Assembly: GCA_023653785.1 (NCBI GenBank)
Contig: JAMKCH010012768.1
Coordinates: 30,323 to 94,322, forward strand
DNA length: 64,000 nt
Source: Ophioderma brevispina
Lineage: Eukaryota; Echinodermata; Ophiuroidea; Amphilepidida; Ophiodermatidae
Reading direction: 5' to 3'
The notes under the pieces are model-generated. The model searched no databases, had not been told where the DNA came from, and saw nothing but the letters and a program-made list of their open reading frames with translations. Shown here piece after piece: positions 57,751-64,000 of this stretch. The stretch's first letter is position 1. Each line of letters begins with the position of its first letter. The position numbers and the translations under genes were made by a program.

Positions 57751-60700
57751 CTGCCACCACCACACCTTGTTGTTTAGCAGTGACTTCAATCACCAATGCA
57801 CGCAGTTATAGACATCTTATAGTGTGTTACCTCATGATACATTTCTTTCAGCATTGCTCTATTTTTTCTAACATTTCTTTCACAAATCATTTTGATTTTG
57901 CTCCATGAGTACTATAATTTCCATTGTTTATCACATATTTTCCTCAATATTGTTATTTTTTTTCATTGTGAAGCGGGAGGAAGCGCTTAGGCTTTCATTT
58001 TTTTTTATTTAAAGCACTAAATATGAATTATATTGACATGTAAAACAATGCACACAATTGCCTATCTGCACTGTACTAATCTGAGGATAGTCTAAGTTAA
58101 TGTACAGGTTCAATGATGTTTATACTGTTATGTAAAAATTCATAACTTAAAATCACTTAGGCTTCATGTTTGAACTTTCCAAATCAATCCTATAGTAGTT
58201 TGAGATACTTTAAAAACCAAATCTCACCTTCAAAAATTGTCAGTATTAGGCCAATATTGAACCTCAAATTCAGGATTTACTAAGTCGAATCGCGAAGATT
58301 CATGTCGGCCATTTTAGGAATTTCGGGCAGTAAAAAGGTCTCGAAACTGCAGCATTAATTCATCCCATAGCATCATTTTCGCTCTAAATATGCTAAGGGA
58401 CCTCAACTGGCACAACAAATTTGGGTCCAGGATTCGTAGCTCCATTTCCAAATTATAGTTTGAATCTGTGTTTTAGTTTTCACGGACCCCTGGAAATGCC
58501 AGTTTTTCTCTTCGCTACGGCTAACACAGGCAGTATAGGGATTGTCTATTAGAACAAATTTTCAGAAAAACACAGCGTAAACATTTAAGAATATGATCAA
58601 ATAGTAGATTAAATATGGCGCTTCCAGAAAATGTATTTTATATTAAATATACATAACGATAAAAAATATTCTAGGTCATACTTAGATCAATCAAAATAAT
58701 TATTTCTTTAAGGCAAACGATTCTGATTTCTATTCATAAAAACTGCAGTGTCATCGGTATCATTAGACAATGGAGGATCGCGGCTTTCGTTACGTACTTC
58801 CCTTTGCCTGGCACGAAATCCAAAATTGTTCACTTGTGGTTTGACAGCCGAGAGAAGCAGAATAGATAGCCAAATTTTCTCTTCATTATTATCACCGATA
58901 TAGGTTTACGACAGATCGTCAGGTGATGATTGGGGAAGAAACCGGGGGGTCCCAACACCCTTCCGATGGGTTGTGCTGAACAGGGTACGCTTAGGAAAGT
59001 ATCCCACGGTCTTGGTGCCGAAGGGTGAACAGCAAGCAAAGACATGTCAGTGCCCGGTGAAAGGTCGCTTAACACCGGCGAGAGTAGCGCCCATCGCGGA
59101 ATCTTCCCTGTACAAAGTAGAAGTAGTGAAAAAAGTTTGGAAATATAGGGTATATTTTTAATGGTATGATGAATGTTAATTTTTATAATTAAATTTTTAC
59201 ATTTCTAAAAAGTTTGCTTCGCTATGGTTTAAAATACTACAAAGTGTATTCAGCAGATGGATACTTGCGTGTCTCTTGGTTCCATTGTATCCATCTGAGC
59301 TCCAACATGCATAGGATAAATGGAGCACCAAAAGGACGGCCGGCACCAGCGAGTTATTGCCGGGAAATCCCCGTCAAAATTGTAGCTTTAAATGAAAGCA
59401 GACGATCGTATTCATCTACTTCAACACAAATAAGGTCCACACCCAAATAACAAAAGAAATCAAGAAGGGCATACAAAACCACTTCCAAATAACTAAATAA
59501 ATAAATAACATAATATTTGCAAGAAAGAATAGGTGAAATTAGGTTAAGTTTTATATTATAAAATAATCAGCAAAAGTTATGTATACATGAGTAGCTGTGG
59601 CCTGTTGGTTATAGTAGGCTATGTATGATCGAGCATCATAGTTAAAGGAATAGTTAAATTTTATACAAACTGCTGGAAATAAGCAAAAAGGTTATGAAAT
59701 GCTGAAACAAGTGCAATAGTTAAGATCGAGGTTGTCGTTGATATAATTCACCAACACTTCCTGCTCGCAAATAAGTGATTATTTAAAACAGAAGTTCCAA
59801 TTTAAGTTCCCAGTTCAACCTATTTGCCCATTCCAAATTAGTAATTAATTGCCAGAATTCAAAATAAATATTAGCGGCCAATTTAATTCTAATTAATTTA
59901 CAATTTGCCTCATGGCCTGTGAGAAAACGACACTGCGCATTCTTTTATGCGGCCGTTTATGTACAAAATAAAGTATAGGAAGGACCAATTAAAAGGTATA
60001 TGACCATTTGATTATTTATTTAACATGTAAGACAACCATAAATCACATCTCCTTGTGAATACTGCGTGGTAGACTATAAGGTGTTAAAATGACCAATGGT
60101 AATGATCGAGGTGTAATATGAGTACAGAAATGTGATAGGACAAGTGAAAACGGTGGGAAAATCTGATTGCAAAATGACTGGTTCAATTAATGCGAATATG
60201 AAAGGTTGTAAACGAATGGTTAAAAATAGCAATCAAAGTTGATGAAGTAAAATGGTCTAAAAATGGTTCAGGCATTGCACGAAAAAACAAGAACGAATGG
60301 TTGTCGAACAAGTTACGTAAATAGTAGAAGCTTCTACGAATTCGTTCGACAAGAAATAACAAAGCGCTTACCTGCGTTGGACATCGTCTCATGGATTCCT
60401 TCGACGGTTGAAGTATACTTTCCTTAATATTCTTCTTTGTTTGTTTTATTTTATTATTACAATTATTTAGTAATTATGAGGCTAAATGGTAATTCTGGCC
60501 ACAGTTTATATTAGGTTTGTCGCCGCTACCCTGAAGTCCTCGCTACCAAATTTGTATTTGCGCTACCAAAGTTTTAAATATTAAAATTGTGTGATTCTCT
60601 TTTGCCTTAGGACAGCTGCGCCACCAATTGTACTACATGCTCTCATTATCATTTCTCATTATATTGTATGTGCTGTATTTTGTGACTAAACAAAACTTAA

Positions 60701-63459
60701 ATTGATTTGATTTGACTAATGATAGATTATAAACTTTCTATAAATTAAACTCTTCGGTTAGAATAGGATACATATTCTCCCCAATCCTCAAAAGGGCAAA
60801 TATTTTCAGGGGAAGTTTGCCAGTAAGGTATAAACAATTAACATAACCTTGATAATGGGACAAATGGACCAGTACATGTACAATGCTCCGACTGCATGCA
60901 CTCCTAGTACACATTTGCTCTGATCTGCACCTACATTGTGTGACAAAACTGTAATTCAAGTGTTTGTTTTCCTAAGGGCATAACAAAGATATCCTGCCAA
61001 GACAGACTGATTTTGTCCTTGAAATTCAAATTACTATGATGTTTTGACAGGAAATCCAGGGTCTCATTTCTAAAGTCGGATTGTTTACAAGACGAGCGAG
61101 AATTACTTGTGTAAGTTATCATGAAAACCCATAGGTCTGATTTCTGTGAGCACCTGCAGATACAAGATCAACTATTACTGCTTATTTATCATGGACAAAA
61201 AGTGTATCGAATTCACTTTTGTTACGCCCTATTTGAATTTCACCTCGAAGTTATGATAATTTGGTGAATTCCCAACTCTTGAATTGCGTTCCTAATTACC
61301 AACTGTACATATTCATACACTGTATCACAAAAATGGAATAGGGATGCGGTTCAGTATTTCTGCAACCAATCCTTCAACATGCAGTTTATTCGGTGAGGCT
61401 TGCTGAATTCACAGGGTCGGTGGCCAACAATAAAAACTTCTTTCCAGGATTGTGATTAGCCCCCCCCCTACCTAGGTGAATTCGATTTGATGAAGACTTT
61501 GCCCAGTGTGAAACACCCTATATGGCGCCTACGTGTACCCTATGAAACTTCTATTGCAAATATCAGTAATGTTAACACCTCATAAATATATTTCTGTCAA
61601 TTCTATTAATATTAAAATAGAGTCACATGTGTTAAAATAGAGTCACATGATGTGGGTGTATGCCTACCATTCCTGTGGGATAGTACCCCAGAAACCTACT
61701 CTCCCATGGCAAATGGTTACTCATTACACTCTCACACAGAATAGGCTGACTCAGAGATTATGAAATTAATTTGTTTGTGTAGTATTAAAAATGGTTAACT
61801 TAGAACTAAAATAGTCACCCTAAAATGCTCAATTCCAAAGTTTGAGTGAATCAGAGATTTTGTTTCCAGCAGTACACGTTATGTACAGTAGAACAGTGCC
61901 ATAGGACACTGAATATACAAAATTCTGGATCTGGAATTATTTTATAACAAAGTTGAGTTTTCCTATATGAATTGACTCGAATTAAGCTTAGCAAATTCAC
62001 ACAGTGACAACAAAATCTGGACAACAGGTATTATGCATAATGCAAAAAACATGATTTGTTTGACAAAATGGGGCACCCTCCTTGGGAAATGTCTGGTCGG
62101 ACTTAATTTCAATGCGTACACCCATACAAATTACGGTATGTGGAAGGAGACGTAAAATTCAATTCCAACACAAACATCAGGAGGACCTCCCTTGCACAGC
62201 TATCGAAATCATTTGCTGTGAGTCAAATTGACAAACCCTTATTTGCCTCCTGCAAGTTATAGCATTTGCAGGTAGATCCTAGGAACTGGTATTGGAATTA
62301 AACGAGGGTGTTATACAGACTGACATCACATTGTAAAGGTCAATGTTTTGTTGAGAGAATCTAACCTAATCAAACTGTTGCGTAAATGTTTCAATTCTAT
62401 TTTCTGCTGAGGTTAAGATCTCCCCACTAATGGCGAAAACCGTTGCAACGAGGCGAATTCGCTTTGTAAACTGATGATGACCTAGTCGCCCAATTCTTAC
62501 ACTTAATACAAAGAAGCAAGTAAAGTTTCCAATTTCTGTATGTGAGCAGTATTTGAAAGAAGTCACAAACATTATCTTAGTGGAGTGGCAAAGTTGCAGA
62601 ATTCAGAGATGATACTAGTCTACTTTCGTGATTCTACGCCTCTGCATGTTTGGGGGATGGAGACACTTACCAGTAAGAAATGTTTATTGCAGGTTATAAG
62701 TTATATAACCAGCGGCCTAGTGTTACACTAGCCCTAAACTCTAAAACAGTATATTGTAACCAATTGGATGACCGAATTATATGCATGAGGTGCATTAAAA
62801 CAATAGACTTGCCTGTTATTAGGGAGATGTAAGAACTATTGACCTGATGATCTTGAGCCTGCGACCCTTACCCATTTCCCGTGGACCTTTCCGGGGTCTA
62901 GGAGGAAACATAGTAGGCCCTGGTTGAAGAGATCTCGGACAATATTTCTAAGTTTGCAAGAGATAGGTTCATAGGATAAGGGTAAGATCTCATGGTGCAC
63001 ATTTACATAGCTGGGCCCCGGCTTTTTCTTTAAAAACAAACCTGTAGGTAAAACCGAACTGTATGGGGGGATCGCCATTGTACAAGACATCATAACCCCA
63101 TAGGTTGTATTCAGTAAGCCCTGCTAGGTATTAGGGTGATTGGCAAGGATGGGCATTGACTCTCACTGCCATAGAACACCTACACAAAAAACCAAGTCTC
63201 GTCTACACCCCTGAGATCTTAACATCAAATTCCCTCTAATGCACCTCGAATTTAATCGTTCCTTAACAAACTAATATGCTTTTGAATGGGAAAGCCTGTC
63301 ATTTCCGAGTATAGGCCTCTGGGACAGTTGGGGACTTCTTTTTCTTAGGTTTTAGTGGGAAATAATAGTAATGTGCAGGATGTGGATTGATCCAAACTGG
63401 GATCAGTCTGAAGGTTCCGTTTGTAACATTTTTCTCTGAACGAAATCAAAGTGCATTAA

Positions 63460-63465
<6 letters not shown>
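57751..63465. other. long unassigned stretch
   Basis: No gene identified in 5.7 kb. Balanced-composition patches at 58.8-59.1 and 59.2-59.45 kb have open frames on both strands, but no motif I know. The second holds an inverted repeat GCAGATGGATAC...GTATCCATCTG (59250-59298). A minus-strand frame at 63093-62836 (85 codons) is open but unrecognised. A 19-bp direct repeat (GTTAAAATAGAGTCACATG) is at about 61613 and 61631. Confidence 0.35.
60372..60392 (-). other. possible short first coding exon (minus strand)
   Basis: On the minus strand ATGAGACGATGTCCAACGCAG is followed by GTAAGC, an excellent donor at 60371-60366. Two ATGs in different frames (60392 and 60384) could open a coding first exon. 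No second exon was found to the left, so this is a candidate only. CAG/GTAAG also occurs by chance. Confidence 0.15.

Positions 63466-63498
<33 letters not shown>
63466..63498 (+). repeat. 33-base poly(A) run
   Basis: An uninterrupted A run on the plus strand, the longest homopolymer in the window. It could be the tail of a retroposed sequence to its left, but nothing recognisable precedes it. Confidence 0.9.
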
Positions 63499-63501
<3 letters not shown>

Positions 63502-64000
63502 AAAATTGTAATTAAAAGTATGTAAGGTCATAATATATAATGTGTTGCATTTTGCTCTGTTTTGACTACTAACAATTATTGTTTGTTTCCCATTAGGGGA
63601 CTATGCAAATTTCTGCTTTTTTAAGATGAAAATTTTTTTAGTGCATTTTTTCTTCGTTTTTGATAGGTTCAGTACATTTCAGTTTTGTTTAAAATCTTGC
63701 AAGTTCATTTAAAATCTAAAAAGGTCCAATAAACCCCATAATTCATAGTCTTTCACAAATATTATTAATTCTATTTGATGTGTTATTTTAGAAGAAACTA
63801 TTTTTATATACTTGATATTTTAGTTTTGTACTTGCTTTGGTGATATTTTAACGGGGAGCAGCTCGTTATTTACGCCGTGGATTGATTCACTTCTTTAACG
63901 AAAAAACAAAATCATGCTTCCTCTTCTTTTCTAAAATCACTTTCACATTGATTGGGGTGTATGAAATTTCTCCATGCAAAAGTTCAGGCTCCCACTCTCT
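63499..64000. other. AT-rich right edge, nothing recognised
   Basis: No exon, repeat array or element signature seen in the last 500 bases. Confidence 0.4.

Noticed and set aside
58830..59450. Two balanced-composition open frames as exons of one plus-strand gene
   Set aside because: Frames are open on both strands, splice signals are poor and no motif is recognised.

Overview
This is a eukaryotic, metazoan window: AT-rich, intron-bearing, without operons, and mostly transposable elements and tandem repeats. The one host gene I can identify is inversin (INVS, nephrocystin-2), an ankyrin-repeat cilium protein. Its 5' half lies on the minus strand between about 8957 and the left edge. The ankyrin sequence resembles vertebrate inversin, but the repeat content (a Gmr1-like Ty3/gypsy element, RNase H-bearing and RTE-like LINEs, TIR elements, satellites) is typical of an invertebrate. 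A marine deuterostome is my best guess, and it is only an inference. Conserved exons and transposon ORFs alike are broken by single-base insertions and deletions, many in homopolymers. That pattern fits a poorly polished long-read assembly, so open frames are a poor guide here.

Layout. 1-9.0 kb: five INVS exons (in gene order about 8741-8957, 8041-8204, 7003-7170, 3195-3395, 1624-1757). The introns hold a 16-bp minisatellite, a tRNA-derived SINE, an AGGTCA-rich minisatellite and a ~175-bp tandem repeat. 9.1-10.3 kb: tandem repeats whose last three ~170-bp units each carry TGACCTTTGACC. 10.3-21.7 kb: MITE-like elements, a minus-strand LINE reverse-transcriptase remnant (11.0-12.1 kb), and a minus-strand LINE endonuclease fragment (17.7-19.1 kb) inserted in a repeat whose uninterrupted copy lies at 51.2 kb. 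21.7-23.3 kb: three different satellites in a row.

24.1-45.8 kb is a nest of elements. A Ty3/gypsy-type element (LTR end, tRNA-Pro-like primer site, gag, protease, integrase) has integrase BEFORE reverse transcriptase, the Gmr1-like order. At the integrase-RT junction it is split by a 6.5-kb LINE (zinc-knuckle ORF1, endonuclease, RT, RNase H) flanked by a probable target-site duplication. The resumed RT is cut after about 80 codons by a 3.35-kb non-coding element with ~120-140-bp terminal inverted repeats. A second copy lies 5 kb downstream and abuts an inverted orphan terminus, giving a 295-bp near-perfect palindrome centred at 42404.

46-64 kb: a ~1.1-kb TIR element, a 0.95-kb tandem duplication (51.6-53.5 kb), copies of a dispersed repeat, homopolymers, and long stretches in which I recognise nothing. 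No rRNA or tRNA gene, CRISPR array or prokaryotic feature was seen.
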